Positions 45,529-57,329 of a DNA stretch of 64,000 nucleotides are shown here, piece by piece; the first letter of the stretch is position 1; each line of letters opens with the position of its first letter. Origin of the DNA: Haberlea rhodopensis. Lineage: Eukaryota > Streptophyta > Magnoliopsida > Lamiales > Gesneriaceae. The position numbers and the translations under genes are program-made. Location: positions 6,830,598 to 6,894,597 of the forward strand of contig CAJQUN010000023.1 of assembly GCA_907163345.1 (NCBI GenBank). Reading direction: 5' to 3'. The notes beneath the pieces were generated by a model. It worked only from the letters and a program-made list of their open reading frames with translations. It was not told the origin of the DNA and did no database searches.

Positions 45529-45652
45529 AATAAAAGATTAATATTTCTTTGTCTGTTAAATTCGATAAATATGCATTTAATGTTTAGAAAAGCCAATAAA
45601 AGATTAATATTTCTTTGTCTGTTAAATTCGATAAATATGCATTTAATGTTTA
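45529..45652 (+). repeat. 66-bp direct repeat in the glucanase promoter, copy 1
   Basis: AATAAAAGATTAATATTTC through ATGCATTTAATGTTTA occurs twice in a row (starts 45529 and 45595). The same double repeat is present in copy 2 at 49353, so it predates the gene duplication. It lies just upstream of the TATA box. Confidence 0.9.
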
Positions 45653-45678
45653 CAGCAAACCTCGTCATTTTCTCTCAT

Positions 45679-45685
45679 TATAAAA
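45679..45685 (+). promoter_or_regulatory. TATA box of glucanase copy 1
   Basis: TATAAAA, 78 bp before the ATG at 45763; the equivalent box in copy 2 is at 49503-49509. A good position for a plant core promoter. Confidence 0.65.
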
Positions 45686-45762
45686 TGAGACAACCTTAAT
45701 GCTTGTAAGATGTACCAACACTCGAATTGTCTTCAGTTATATTCTTCTTTCTTGGATATAAA

Positions 45763-47141
45763 ATGGCAAAGTCCTTTTTCTTCCTTCTGATGCTTATTGT
45801 CATGATTTCTGCATTCTATTTAGACACTACAGGTCCCTCCTCTCTCTTTCTCATTTTCTCTCTCTTTTTGCCTGGATTTGGATCTAAAGTAATACAAAAA
45901 TAAACATTGATGAAGATTGAAAATAATAATTTAAAACCTTATAGCTAGGCATGCAACTTCTCTAAATTCTCTTTCCTTTACTAGCTCGTCTATGAGGAAA
46001 TATTATATGTACTTGATTTGAATCACATTTATATATCAACTCAATATTAAAACATAATACTTTTTTAATAAAAAAATACATATTAATATATCAACTGTTT
46101 TAGACCAATCATATTGAGTTGATCTTTAAATTTTACGATAAGATGTGCAAGAACTAAATAAGATATGATAACCTAATCTTTTAATTACAGATGCTCAAAC
46201 GGGAGCTTGTTATGGTTTTCTTGGCACCAATTTACCACCCGCAGTGGAAGTCATTGCCCTCTGCAAGCAACACAACTTTCAACGAATTCGAATCTACAAT
46301 CCCAACCCACAAGTCCTCGCAGCCCTGGGAGGAAGCAACGTTTCAGTAATAGTAGGTGTCGCAAATGAGGACATCATTGCCATCGCCCACGACCCGAATC
46401 TTGCAAAATCTTGGGTACAAAACAATGTCCTAAGATACCCATACGTGAACTTCAGATACATTTCTGTCGGGAATGAGATCGGCCCAGATGGCGCGAGGTC
46501 CGGCATTGCACCATTTATTGCCCCAGCGATGCAAAATGTGTACAATGCCCTGACTGCAGCTGGTTTAGGACAAAAGATTAAGGTTTCAACTGTTTTAAAC
46601 ATGGCTGTGCTTGCATCCACTTACCCTCCTTCACATGGAACTTTTAAAGACCCGTCGTTCATCAATCCAATCGTCGGGTTTCTTTCGAGAACTCAGAGCC
46701 CTTTTCTTATTGATGTGTATCCTTACTTTGCATATATAAGCAACCCATCCGACATTCATTTGGATTACGCGATATTCACCTCTCCTGTGCCAGTTGTGAA
46801 AGATGGGCCGTATGAGTACCAGAATCTGTTCGGTGCTATGGTGGATTCGGTTCATGCGGCGTTGGAAAAGGCTGGTGCACCGAATGTGGAAGTTGTCGTT
46901 ACTGAAACGGGGGTGGCCCTCGGCGGGTGGGACAGCAACTACAATTGACAATGCAAGAACTTATAATTCAAATTTACTCAAAATGGTGAAGAATGGGACT
47001 CCAAGAAAGCCTGGAAGGCCTCTTGAGACTTACATTTTCGATCTGATTGATGAGAATCAGAAGGAACCTGAAATTGAAAAGCATTGGGGGATCTTTCTGC
47101 CCAACAAACAGCCTAAATATCCCCTTTCATTTGACAGATAG
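45763..47141 (+). pseudogene. GH17 beta-1,3-glucanase, copy 1, frameshifted
   Basis: Two exons as in copy 2: 45763-45832 (signal peptide MAKSFFFLLMLIVMISAF) and 46191 onward, starting DAQTGACYGFLGTNLPP. The GH17 acid/base motif is SVGNEIGPDG. A G run of five at 46909-46913 (four in copy 2) shifts the frame directly after VVVTETG. The result is a false tail and a stop at 46948, and the WPS motif and about 76 residues are lost. The remaining coding sequence to 47141 is otherwise almost identical to copy 2, so the break is recent. Confidence 0.9.
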
Positions 47142-47504
47142 GAAACATATATTTTGATTTAGGGTGGAACCTTTAATAATTGTTGAGCCCTAATGTAAAA
47201 GCAAAAATAAAATCTTGTAGAAGATATAAGATGAATGATTTATGAGTTTACTGCAACATATTACAATATGTTCTTCTACACCAAGACTGGTGGATAATTA
47301 AATTGTTATTGCATATGGTTACGTATATATAAGAAAAAAGTTACAAAAGTTATCTAACTTTGGGGTCTCGTGTTCGAGGCTCCCCTTCCATCAATTAGTG
47401 TACCTTGTACTAAAAAGAGTTACATTTATTTTTGAGAAGTACTTATAAACCCAGGCAAAATTTAATTAAATAATGTAAAAACGAAAAAAAAATTAAAAAA
47501 TTAA
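47142..47504. other. 3' flank of glucanase copy 1 and junction of the duplication
   Basis: Matches the 3' flank of copy 2 until about 47360, where a block present at about 51163-51285 is missing. The tRNA-like GTCTCGTGTTCGAGGC remains (see SINE at 51245). After about 47500 the upstream arm of the duplication restarts. Confidence 0.65.
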
Positions 47505-48340
47505 ATAGGATGAAACTAAAAAACTAAACCTATCTGAATTGAGTTTCTTGAAAAGTATATGTTTAATATATATTTTTTAATATATATATATATATATAAT
47601 ACAACTTTTAAGATTTTAATAATGCTCCATATTCTCTTACAAAAAATAAATTTATTTATTTATTTAAATGTATATATTCAAACAAAAATCATTTCTATTT
47701 TTTAAAATAACAAAAAATCATTTCTATTTTTAAGAATGTTTTTAAAATCATTTCTATATGATACAACTTTTAAGGGTTTAATAATGCTCCATATTCTCTT
47801 ACAAAAAAATAAATTTATTTATTAATTTAAATGTCACATATATTCAAACAAAAATTATTTCTATTTTTTTAAATAACAAAAATCATTTCTATTTTTAAGA
47901 ATGTTTTTAAATCATTTCTATATGATACAATTGTTAAGGGTTTAATAATGCTCCATATTCTCTTACAAAAAATTAAATTTATTTATTTATTTAAATGTCA
48001 CATATATTCAAACAAAAATTATTTCTATTTTTTTAAATAACAAAAATCATTTCTATTTTTAAGAATGTTTTTAAAATCATTTCTATATGATACAACAGTT
48101 AAGGGTTTAATAATGCTCCATATTCTCTTAAAAAAAATTTATTTATTTATTTAAATGTCACATATATTCAAACAAAAATCATTTCTGTTTTTAAGAATGT
48201 TTTTAAAATCATTTCTATATGATACAACTTTTAAGGGTTTAATAATGCTCCATATTCTCTTAAAAAAATTATTTATTTATTTAAATGTCACATATATTCA
48301 AACAAAAATCATTTCTATTTTTTAAAACTTTGTTTTTAAG
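47505..48340. repeat. Expanded tandem repeat upstream of glucanase copy 2
   Basis: Five imperfect units of about 130-165 bp, each with TTTAATAATGCTCCATATTC, then TTATTTATTTAAATG and AAGAATGTTTTTAAA. Unit starts are at about 47599, 47761, 47927, 48092 and 48221. Copy 1 has only two units. Confidence 0.85.
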
Positions 48341-49352
48341 AAAGGCATGATGGAACCCCTAATAAATAAAGTGTTTTTTTGTACTTGGGATAAGTTTGGA
48401 TGCATATAATAAACTTGAGATTTATTTTGTTAAAAAAGAGAAGCGGTTTTATGTTTGAAAATAATTGTTGATAATCACTTTCTGATTTTGAAAAATCTTA
48501 CATTTTAAGAGTGCGTTTAAGTGAATAATTTATGTTTTTGACTGAGTTTTTTTTTAAAAAAAAACCAAAGGCAGAAGTAAAAAATGGCTTTAAAAATGTT
48601 ACAAAAAATGGCTTTAAAAAAATTAATTTTAAGCCAAATGATTTTTAATCCAAATCATACTGCAATTTTTTGTTTTTTAAAAAAACATTAATTTTAAAAA
48701 AGGGTAATTTTTTAAAAAATGATAACATACAATAGGGGATTTGCAATACTTGTCTCAAACTTTTAGGACTAATTAAATATAGTCTCATGAAAATTATTAA
48801 GCAAAAATATTCCCAACTTTTGTTTTTAATCAATGATAGTTCCAAATTTTTGTTTTTAATCAAAAGTACTCTCAATGTTCCTAGTCAATTATGGGACCAT
48901 TTTTTATAAAGTTAATTTCAATGTGACTATATTTGTAAAAGAACATTTCAGTGAGACTATTTTTTATTAAAAATAATTTATGCGAGTCCTAAAGGTCTGG
49001 AACTATTTTTGTAAACATCTAGATTCTATGAGACCATTTTGAGGTTTACCCGAAAAATATTAACTGGAAAAGATCTTTTTCAGGCTAAAAAAACTATCTA
49101 GACAGATTCTAAAATAATATTTTGTATGCAAACTTGCCAATTGTGCATAGCTGAAGTAGTACTAAATTAATACCTGAAAAGGAGACTCTGGGGTGTAAAA
49201 GTCCAATTGGTCTTCTTTAGACTTACTCGAGTTCGAGTTTGGACAGTGACCCAAAAATATTACAAATCTCGTCCCCCATTTCAAAAAAGAACATTAATAC
49301 ATGAAAAAGATTTATTCACTAAATCATGGACCAAACATTCAGAAGAAACGCC
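48341..49352. other. Upstream arm of segmental duplication, copy 2
   Basis: Repeats 44570-45528 with small indels; AT-rich, no gene seen. Confidence 0.65.
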
Positions 49353-49476
49353 AATAAAAGATTAATATTTCTTTGTCTGTTAAATTCGATAAATATGCAT
49401 TTAATGTTTAGAAAAGCCAATAAAAGATTAATATTTCTTTGTCTGTTAAATTCGATAAATATGCATTTAATGTTTA
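49353..49476 (+). repeat. 66-bp direct repeat in the glucanase promoter, copy 2
   Basis: Second occurrence of the promoter repeat described at 45529, with both units kept. Confidence 0.9.
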
Positions 49477-49502
49477 CAGCAAACCTCGTCATTTTCTCTC
49501 AT

Positions 49503-49509
49503 TATAAAA
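49503..49509 (+). promoter_or_regulatory. TATA box of glucanase copy 2
   Basis: TATAAAA, 57 bp before the first base of the start codon at 49566. About 21 bp found between TATA and ATG in copy 1 are absent here. Confidence 0.65.
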
Positions 49510-49565
49510 GGAGACAACCAACACTCGAATTGTCTTCAATTATATTCTTCTTTCTTGGATATAAA

Positions 49566-50942
49566 ATGGCAAAGTCCTTTTTCTTCCTTCTGATGCTTAT
49601 TGTCATGATTTCTGCATTCTATTTAGACACTACAGGTCCCTCCTCTCTCTTTCCCATTTTCTCTCTCTTTTTGCCTGGATTTGGATCTAAAGTAATACAA
49701 AAATAAACATTGATGAAGATTGAAAATAATAATTTAAAACCTTATAGCTAGGCATGAAACTTCTCTAAATTCTCTTTTCTTTACTAGCTCGCCTACTATG
49801 AAATATTTGTATGCACTCGGTTTGGATTCCACTTATATACCAACTCAATATTGAAATACAATATTTTTTAATAAAAAATACTTATACTAATAAATCAACT
49901 GTTTAGACCAATCATATTGAGTTGGTCTATAAATTTGACAATAAGATGTGCAAGAACTAAATAAGATATGATAACCTAATCTTTTATTACAGATGCTCAA
50001 ACGGGAGCTTGTTATGGTTTTCTTGGCACCAATTTACCACCCGCAGTGGAAGTCATTGCCCTCTGCAAGCAGCACAACATTCAACGAATTCGAATCTACA
50101 ATCCCAACCCACAAGTCCTCGCAGCCCTGGGAGGAAGCAACGTTTCAGTAATAGTAGGTGTCGCAAATGAGGACATCATTGCCATCGCCCACGACCCGAA
50201 TCTTGCAAAATCTTGGGTACAAAACAATGTCTTAAGATACCCATACGTGAACTTCAGATACATCTCTGTCGGGAATGAGATCGGCCCAGATGGCGCTAGG
50301 TCCAGCATTGCACCATTTATTGCCCCAGCGATGCAAAATGTGTACAATGCCCTGACTGCAGCTGGTTTAGGACAAAAGATTAAGGTTTCAACTGTTTTAA
50401 ACATGGCTGTGCTTGCATCCACGTACCCTCCTTCACATGGAACTTTTAAAGACCCGTCGTTCATCAATCCAATCGTCGGGTTTCTTTCGAGAACTCAGAG
50501 CCCTTTTCTTATTGATGTGTATCCTTACTTTGCATATATAAGCAACCCAGCCGACATTCATTTGGATTACGCGATATTCACCTCTCCTGTGCCAGTTGTG
50601 AAAGATGGGCCGTATGAGTACCAGAATCTGTTCGGTGCTATGGTGGATTCGGTTCATGCGGCGTTGGAAAAGGCTGGTGCACCGAATGTGGAAGTTGTCG
50701 TTACTGAAACGGGGTGGCCCTCGGCGGGTGGGACAGCAACTACAATTGACAATGCAAGAACTTATAATTCAAATTTACTCAAAATGGTGAAGAATGGGAC
50801 TCCAAGAAAGCCTGGAAGGCCTCTTGAGACTTACATTTTCGATCTGATTGATGAGAATCAGAAGGAACCTGAAATTGAAAAGCATTGGGGGATCTTTCTG
50901 CCCAACAAACAGCCTAAATATCCCCTTTCATTTGACAGATAG
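49566..50942 (+). CDS. GH17 glucan endo-1,3-beta-glucosidase, copy 2, intact
   Basis: Hydrolyses beta-1,3-glucan (callose or fungal wall glucan); many members are defence (PR-2) proteins. Exons 49566-49635 and 49993-50942 give 339 aa. A hydrophobic signal peptide (MAKSFFFLLMLIVMISAF) ends near the exon junction, and the mature part starts near AQTGACYGFLGTNLPP. The catalytic acid is in SVGNEIGPDG and the nucleophile in VVVTETGWPSAGG. The conserved YPYFAY and [20 protein letters not shown] are present. There is no C-terminal X8 domain or extension, so it is the short, probably apoplastic, type. Except for a few substitutions it equals copy 1. Exact substrate unproven. Confidence 0.93.
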
Positions 50943-51244
50943 GAAACATATATTTTGATTTAGGGTGGAACCTTTAATAATTGTTGAGCCCTAATGTAAA
51001 AGCAAAAATAAAATCTTGTAGAAGATATAAGATGAATGATTTATGAGTTTACTGCAACATATTACAATATGTTCTTCTACGCCAAGACTGGTGGATAACT
51101 AAATTATTATTGCATATGGTTACATATATATAAGAAAAAAGTTACAGAAGTTATCTAACTTAAGGATTTTGTTTTGGGAAACTAGAATACTCAACACATA
51201 TTAAAAAATTAACCTAAAAGTCACATTTATTTTTGCCATCAGCC
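50943..51244. other. 3' flank of glucanase copy 2
   Basis: Probable 3' UTR followed by AT-rich spacer, homologous to the flank of copy 1. Nothing else seen. Confidence 0.5.
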
Positions 51245-51345
51245 TTTGGCTTGACTGACATGTACTTCTCCCTTTATGTAAGAGGTCTCGTGTTCGAAGC
51301 TCTCTTTACACCCTTGTACTAAAAAAATGTCACATTTATTTTTGA
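51245..51345 (+). mobile_element. tRNA-derived SINE-like sequence
   Basis: A-box-like TTGGCTTGACTGAC (51246-51259) and B-box-like GGTCTCGTGTTCGAAGC (51284-51300), about 30 bp apart as in tRNA-derived plant SINEs. The 3' end is not defined. Copy 1 of the duplication keeps only the B-box part. Confidence 0.45.
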
Positions 51346-51700
51346 GAAGTACTTATAAACCCACATTGGTTATTAGTCATTAAATTATAAAAAAATAATT
51401 ATTAGAAATGTCCCTTCTCAAAAAAAATTCGCTAGATTCATCTCAACAATTGCATCACTCTAGTTTTTATTTTCTAAAAAAAAAATCATCACTCTATTTC
51501 TTTGGGTCTTTCATTTTATTGAATCGGCAAAATAGTTTAATATTCATAAATTTGATTTCTGAAAATAAAAAAATATCAAAATGCCCGACCAGTTAGAGTT
51601 ATATTAACCCAACTTTGGTTAAACATGACTGGTTCTTTATTGTCCAGTCAACAAAAAAAGAAAACCAAAACACATAAATTAATATGATTGGATATTGTTA
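51346..51700. other. AT-rich spacer, nothing recognised
   Basis: Contains short frames without family motifs. No RNA gene or element end identified. Confidence 0.45.
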
Positions 51701-51816
51701 AATGTCCGACTTTATATCAATATCCCGACAAAAAAATGTTGGAAAAAGATGCGTATTGAATTACAACTAAAACATAGGAGATAAAGCAAGCGAAATCCGT
51801 GGAGTTTCTTGAGGTC

Positions 51817-51925
51817 GCGATTGATCGCCATTGGTTGATGCGATCGATCGCGCATATGAGAAAAAATAGTCACAAAAAAGTTCGGCAGAACTCGATCGAT
51901 CGGCCCTCCAGGCGCGATCGATGGC
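51817..51925. repeat. Two pairs of GCGATCGATCGC-like palindromes
   Basis: Sites start at 51817 (GCGATTGATCGC), 51840 (perfect), 51892 (TCGATCGATCGG) and 51914 (GCGATCGATGGC), in pairs spaced 23 and 22 bp. Each imperfect site differs by one or two bases. Confidence 0.85.
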
Positions 51926-52502
51926 GCCTTGCAGGCTTTTGAAAAAGAGGGTGCGATCTGTATAGTTTGTGCAAATGTGTGTGTCCATTCACGTTGTGAT
52001 ACATTTTTTTTCATGAATTGGTGCCTCCAAATGGTGTCTCTTGGTGGGACATCTTGGTCTAGTAAATATAGAACAATTCTTAGATGAATTAAATACTTCG
52101 GTTAAAAATTAAACATCAGATTCAAAAAGCAAAATATGTGCATCTTATCCATCTTATTTCTTGCTCAAGTTTTGAGTGCATTTAAACCTTTATGGTTTGT
52201 GGATTCGTGATTTGAAGTATTTATATCACGAATCATAGTCGCTGTATATTGGGAAACGAATTGTAGCTGAACCGTAAGCACCTGATGTGACTAGAAATAG
52301 ACACATCTATTGCATTTAATTGCCTACGATATGGTATATTTTGATGGATAAATTGATGCATATGCTACCTAATCGTATACTTGTGTAAATGTAGGTGGAA
52401 TCGAAGAAATCGAGCTAACAAGGGCGAATAAGGATTAAGAAATGCATTGGAGTTGACAAGAGATCAAGACCAAGAAAAATGCATAAAAGTGGACAAGAGA
52501 CC

Positions 52503-52658
52503 GCGATTGATCGCCAAACAAGCACCGATTGATCGCCAAAAGAGAAAATTCGAGCAACAACGGCGATCGATCGGCAACATGCCGCGTTCGATCGCTGAAA
52601 GCCACTATTTGAAAAATAAAGGCCGGCGATCGATCGCCATCTATCCGCGATCGATCGC
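52503..52658. repeat. Three pairs of GCGATCGATCGC-like palindromes
   Basis: Sites start at 52503, 52524, 52563, 52584, 52626 and 52647: three pairs, each spaced exactly 21 bp. The last pair is perfect; the others have one or two changes. Confidence 0.9.
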
Positions 52659-53760
52659 CAGCAGAATCCTGAATTTTAAAGAAACTTGATTTTTTCATCT
52701 TTGGATAGATTTTTGCCTACCCTATCAGACTCCTATCATATATACACAATTTTGGGGACCTCATATCAGATTATGTATCATATTTTAGAGTTAGAACAAA
52801 TCTCTCTCAATTGTGGAAGAAGAACTTGAAGATTCAAAGGCACGAAAACGGATTTGACGCTCCGAAATCGTGTTATACTTTAGTAACTCTTTCTTATACT
52901 TTTGTTTATGTTGTTTTTATTTAATTTTAATTGTTTTAATTTAGTCATGAGTGACTAAACACTCTTGTGATTCTTGGTTAAGGAAGACGCTATATTGGAG
53001 TTTACGATTCTCGTGAGATTAAGTTTTGTTTGTTGATTTTCATAGAGTATCAATTGTTTTACTGAATTTATTGTGATGATTGTGTTGTTTGATTGATCAC
53101 CTAAATTTTGTTTCATACAATCTAATGCTAAATTAGATATCAAACATGAAATCGTTTGATCCCTTTAATTTACGAAGCAACTAAGATTAATAAATTTTCG
53201 CTTGTGAGTTTATTATATTCTTAGAAAAGACAATTGACTAGATTAAACATAGACGCTTGGATTATGTTGTTTAGCTTCATCGATCTCACTAGTTCTTATT
53301 CTATCATCGATTTAAATCTTAATCGCTTGTATTTTGATTGATTATTTGATAAGGGTTAAACTAGAACGCTTGGGCTATTTAACTAAACTTAAGGTGCGAT
53401 AGGATTTTGATTTTGGATTAAAACATCCAACGATGAATATTCATATGAAAATTGAATCGTATGTGAAGATCGATGATCGAGATAGTAAACACCAATTGTA
53501 AAGTCAACTGAAAACCAAGAATTACTCTTTTCTAATAAGTTAATTCATCTAGTTACTTCTGCTTATTCGTTTAATTTTACATCATAGTAGTAATTAAATT
53601 GATTTCAAAGCCCCCTTTTTATTTTCGTTTGCACTAGTTAACACAAAGATATAACTTTCCTCTTGGGATCGATCCCTACTCACGTTACTACATTCATTAC
53701 TGTTATTAACTTGAGAATGGTTAATTTGGACGTACGTGATAAACGCTACCAGCACCATAG

Positions 53761-54120
53761 CGGGACAATATCGTTTCAAGGACAAAGAGTTTAACTCTTG
53801 CCTCAACATTCAAAGACATTTGTTATATTGCTTGTTATATCCAAAGATACATCATGATATTTATACCTAAAAAAATTATAAAAATGCAAGATAAATCAAA
53901 TTACAGGATTATACATTTTTTAACTATTTAGATTATCAAATTCCAATTTATATCAATTTACATTACCAAAATTGTTATTTATCTTTTACTACATTGCTCC
54001 CAATTTGCAAATTAATTTTAAACGTATAATGTGTTAAGAAGCTCGTGATCATCACAGATCATGGTGGGAGCAATATCCGGTTCAAAACTTCCCAGATTGG
54101 GCAATGTTTGATGAATTTTG
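53761..54120. other. Spacer with a short exon-like stretch at its end
   Basis: Mostly AT-rich. Just before element D a frame reads WWEQYPVQNFPDWAMFDEF (about 54061-54117) and looks protein-like, but I do not know the family. It is cut by the D insertion. Confidence 0.3.
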
Positions 54121-55610
54121 TGTTGGGATATGCCGTAAGACAAGTCATTAGATGATTGTTTATGACATACAATGTATTATGATTTTATGAATGACAAATC
54201 ATTATTATATATTATTCGAATATCTGTGCAATATGAATTGATATATAAGTTAATGTCCTTAGAATAATATTATATTATTCTTAAAGATTGTCCCTAGTCA
54301 AGTATTATCATAAATAAGGATAATGATAATACATTGAGACTAGTATGTTTTGATTGATGAATTGTTCATGGATATAAGATATCAAATCAACACATGGGTA
54401 CATGTTAGAGAACAATGTACTGGACAGACCCACCATGAGAATGCTACATGGATAGTTATATGAGTGTCATATGCAATTCTCATAGTGATAATAATGTATG
54501 TAATCCTTACGACTTGAGATCATCAGAGATCCCAACATAAGGAGTTATGTATCTTGATATTGTCAAACGTTACCTGTAACAGGGTAAACTATAAAGGCAG
54601 CTATTGGATACACTACGAATTATGTAGATGGATGTTGATTGATCAATATAGGATTTGTCCCTCCTATATAACATGAGAAGTGTTTGGGCCCTTGATCAAG
54701 TAAGACTAAAATGCATGGCCGTGCTCGAATGAGTCGATATGTGATATCGAGCTTATTCGTTTATTCTAGTTCTACTTGGGGGTCAAGAAATAGAGATTGA
54801 ATATACGAGTATGACTATTCCATGACTCGTGTTCAATCTAAACACATGGACAAAGGGATTAAGTTACATGGTTAATATTATCACAAGTTCTAAGGTTATG
54901 TCGAGTCAATGACATTCTTGTAATTTGGTTAGCCTTGATGTGTTGCTAGATACCGCTCATTGCTTGTGTCATAAAATGAGATTTTATGTCACTGCCAACA
55001 TTGCAATATTCTATCGGGTCGCACAAAAGATTAAATCGATAAGGGGAATTAAATTCATTGGATGAATTAATTAATTAAGAAGAGTCTTAATTACATGATT
55101 ATAAGAATTTAATTAAATCATGGGTTTGGGCCCATGAGGCTTTGTGAAAGCCTTTAATTAAATCATATATAATGATAACAAGGTGATTAATTGTAATTAG
55201 TCCTTGATTTCACATAAAAACCTAAAAGGCTACTCTCACCACTCTCTCGGCCGCCGCCACTAACACTCAACCACACGCCTACCGCCGCCGTGTATAGGGT
55301 TGTGGTCGGTTGTCGATTGATCGGTCTTGAACCGAGAGTTAAGCTCCCGTTTAAGAACAAGTCTAGCAACTTGTTCTTGAACACCCTTTCGATTTGATCG
55401 TGTGGATACCGTAGAGGCAAGACCTTGGAGGTGTTGCTCGTGACTCGGAATTCGTTGGATGTGGTGCTTCGTGGATTCTGCTCAAATACGCTACAAGGGT
55501 GAAACTTTTATTATCTCTATTCCGATATGAACCCTTTGTATAGATCCGCGGTTTTAGTAATCCAAATTTTTATTATTCCGCTGCGTTGTATGCTCGTTGG
55601 ATTACTTACA
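54121..55610 (+). repeat. 5' LTR of element D (1490 bp)
   Basis: Clearly homologous, in inverse orientation, to the LTR of E at 61017-62497: shared GGGATATGCC, GATCATCAGAGATCCC, GCTCGATATC-type words and the end GGATTACTTACA. The two are diverged by many substitutions and indels. Confidence 0.9.
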
Positions 55611-55873
55611 GTGGTAACAGAGCCAGGTTCAAAGCTCATATAGGAATTATGTGGTTAATTGTTTAATCATATTTAGAATTATATTGCATGCTTTACAACT
55701 GTATAATTCATATTTGATATGGAATAAATCGAGTTTGTGAAATCATCGTAAAATTATATATGATATAATTGACTATTTATGTATACGATACACAAAAGCA
55801 AAAACCGAGCCCATAGCATGAGATGGTTCGTCCACCACCATCACAAATGACACACGGCTGCCACATGAGGGCT

Positions 55874-56218
55874 AGGGTTTTTCAAACCCTTGGCTCGAGA
55901 TGGTTTAGTCGTTGTGGCTAATAATTGTGCATGGAGGTGTCGAAACATGGCTAGGGTTTAAAACCCTCCTCTTGGCTCGAAAAATGTAATTATCGGCGCA
56001 TGGCTCACGATAAATGATGGGTGACGGCTAGGGCCACAAGAGGGCTAGGGTTTTTGAACTCATTGGCTCGAGATGGTCAAGCCGCCAACGTCATGAATCG
56101 TGCATAAAAGGCCGAGAACTAAAACATAATTTCGAACCATTGTGGCTCGTGACGGCTAGGGTTTCGAACCCTAATGGCTCACGGCCGCCGTCCAAGATTG
56201 TTAGGGTTTTGAACCCTC
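55874..56218 (+). repeat. Five AGGGTTT/AAACCCT fold-backs in the leader of D
   Basis: GGCTAGGGTTT followed within 0-3 bases by a complementary AAACCCT or GAACCCT at about 55874, 55952, 56046 (degraded right arm), 56158 and 56202. Most are followed by TGGCTCG or TGGCTCA. Each could form a small RNA hairpin; the unit resembles the plant telomere repeat and telo-box. Confidence 0.8.
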
Positions 56219-57329
56219 ATGGTTGGACGTGGACTTTTGGGCTAAGGTTCCGTGACATGTGATGTCCCGAGTGTACGATAATTTCATAAAATTTATTTTA
56301 CAGTTTTATTGGGATTATTCATTAATTGTTATAGCATGTTTTATGTGTTGTTTGAGCATGGTGCATGGTTATAGCCCTATGCCCAATTAGATAGGAGTTT
56401 GTGAATGTTTGTAATTTAATACGGCCTGCGAGTCGCGCCTTTTCTTATTTTCTGAATGTATTCCCTCCCCTATGCTCCCCCTCGAATGTAACTCGAGGAT
56501 TTCTCTAAATCATGTAATTGTTATATAGTTTAGTTAGAGTTTTATTGATGGAGATCAATGAAGATGGACCAAGGTGTCGGGATGATGAGGCCATTCACAA
56601 AAGGGAGCCAAAGAGGTGCTTGGAGAAGTTACCTTAGGTTGACTTTTTAGATTTTCTCATTGGCTTGAGAAATCTTTAGTTGGGGCTATAACCATGTCAC
56701 GTTTACTTTATGTTGATGTATGAGATGCATGTTTACTGTTTTATTTATTATTGATGCTTATATATATATGTAGATATGTATATATTCATATATGTACGGG
56801 ACATATTTTCAATATTAATAAAATCATGAGATCAATAAATCTCTCTTATAGTATTAAGTTTAAAATGCCTTCCAATTAAAAATACTCGTCAAGACTTCGA
56901 TTGAACATGTGTGGGTTTGCCAAAGCAAAGCACCGTGACAATCTTAGTAAGGCGCGAAAGGATAAATGTGATATCCGTGTTATTTTAAAATTGGGTTCGA
57001 CTTAACTAGCGTTATCTCAATAGGATTGGGAACCTAGAGGCATGGGGTTGGATAATAATTCATTAGATGAATTTGAACAAAGTGTTGTTCGTCCAACCAT
57101 CCAAGAATTACATGTGATGTAATTGACAAAGTGTTGTCTACCTAAATAACCGAGTCTTGGGCGATTAGCCAAAGCTAACTCAAGATTAAGTGAAATATGG
57201 ATCTTGGCCCACTAATAGTTTCGAGGGTTGATAATTTTAAACAAAATAGTGGGAGTGTCATTTAATATAAGACCATATTAAATGATTAAAATCATAAACT
57301 TATTTTGCATATTTATATTGTAGATATAC

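Larger units (their letters stand above)
51701..53760 (+). mobile_element. Degenerate gypsy-like LTR/leader segment carrying GATC palindromes
   Basis: Around 53600-53745 the text CTTGGGATCGATCCCTACTC followed by ACGTACGTGATAAACG resembles the end of the leader in plant Ty3-gypsy (Tat/Athila-like) elements, before the usual GGCGCC motif. Upstream 51.8-52.7 kb holds palindrome pairs like those in element C. There is no coding domain and no matching second LTR in the window, so borders and class are uncertain. Confidence 0.4.

Noticed and set aside
47360..47385. tRNA gene from GTGTTCGAGGC
   Set aside because: Only a B-box-like word is present, with no A box or cloverleaf; it fits a SINE remnant.
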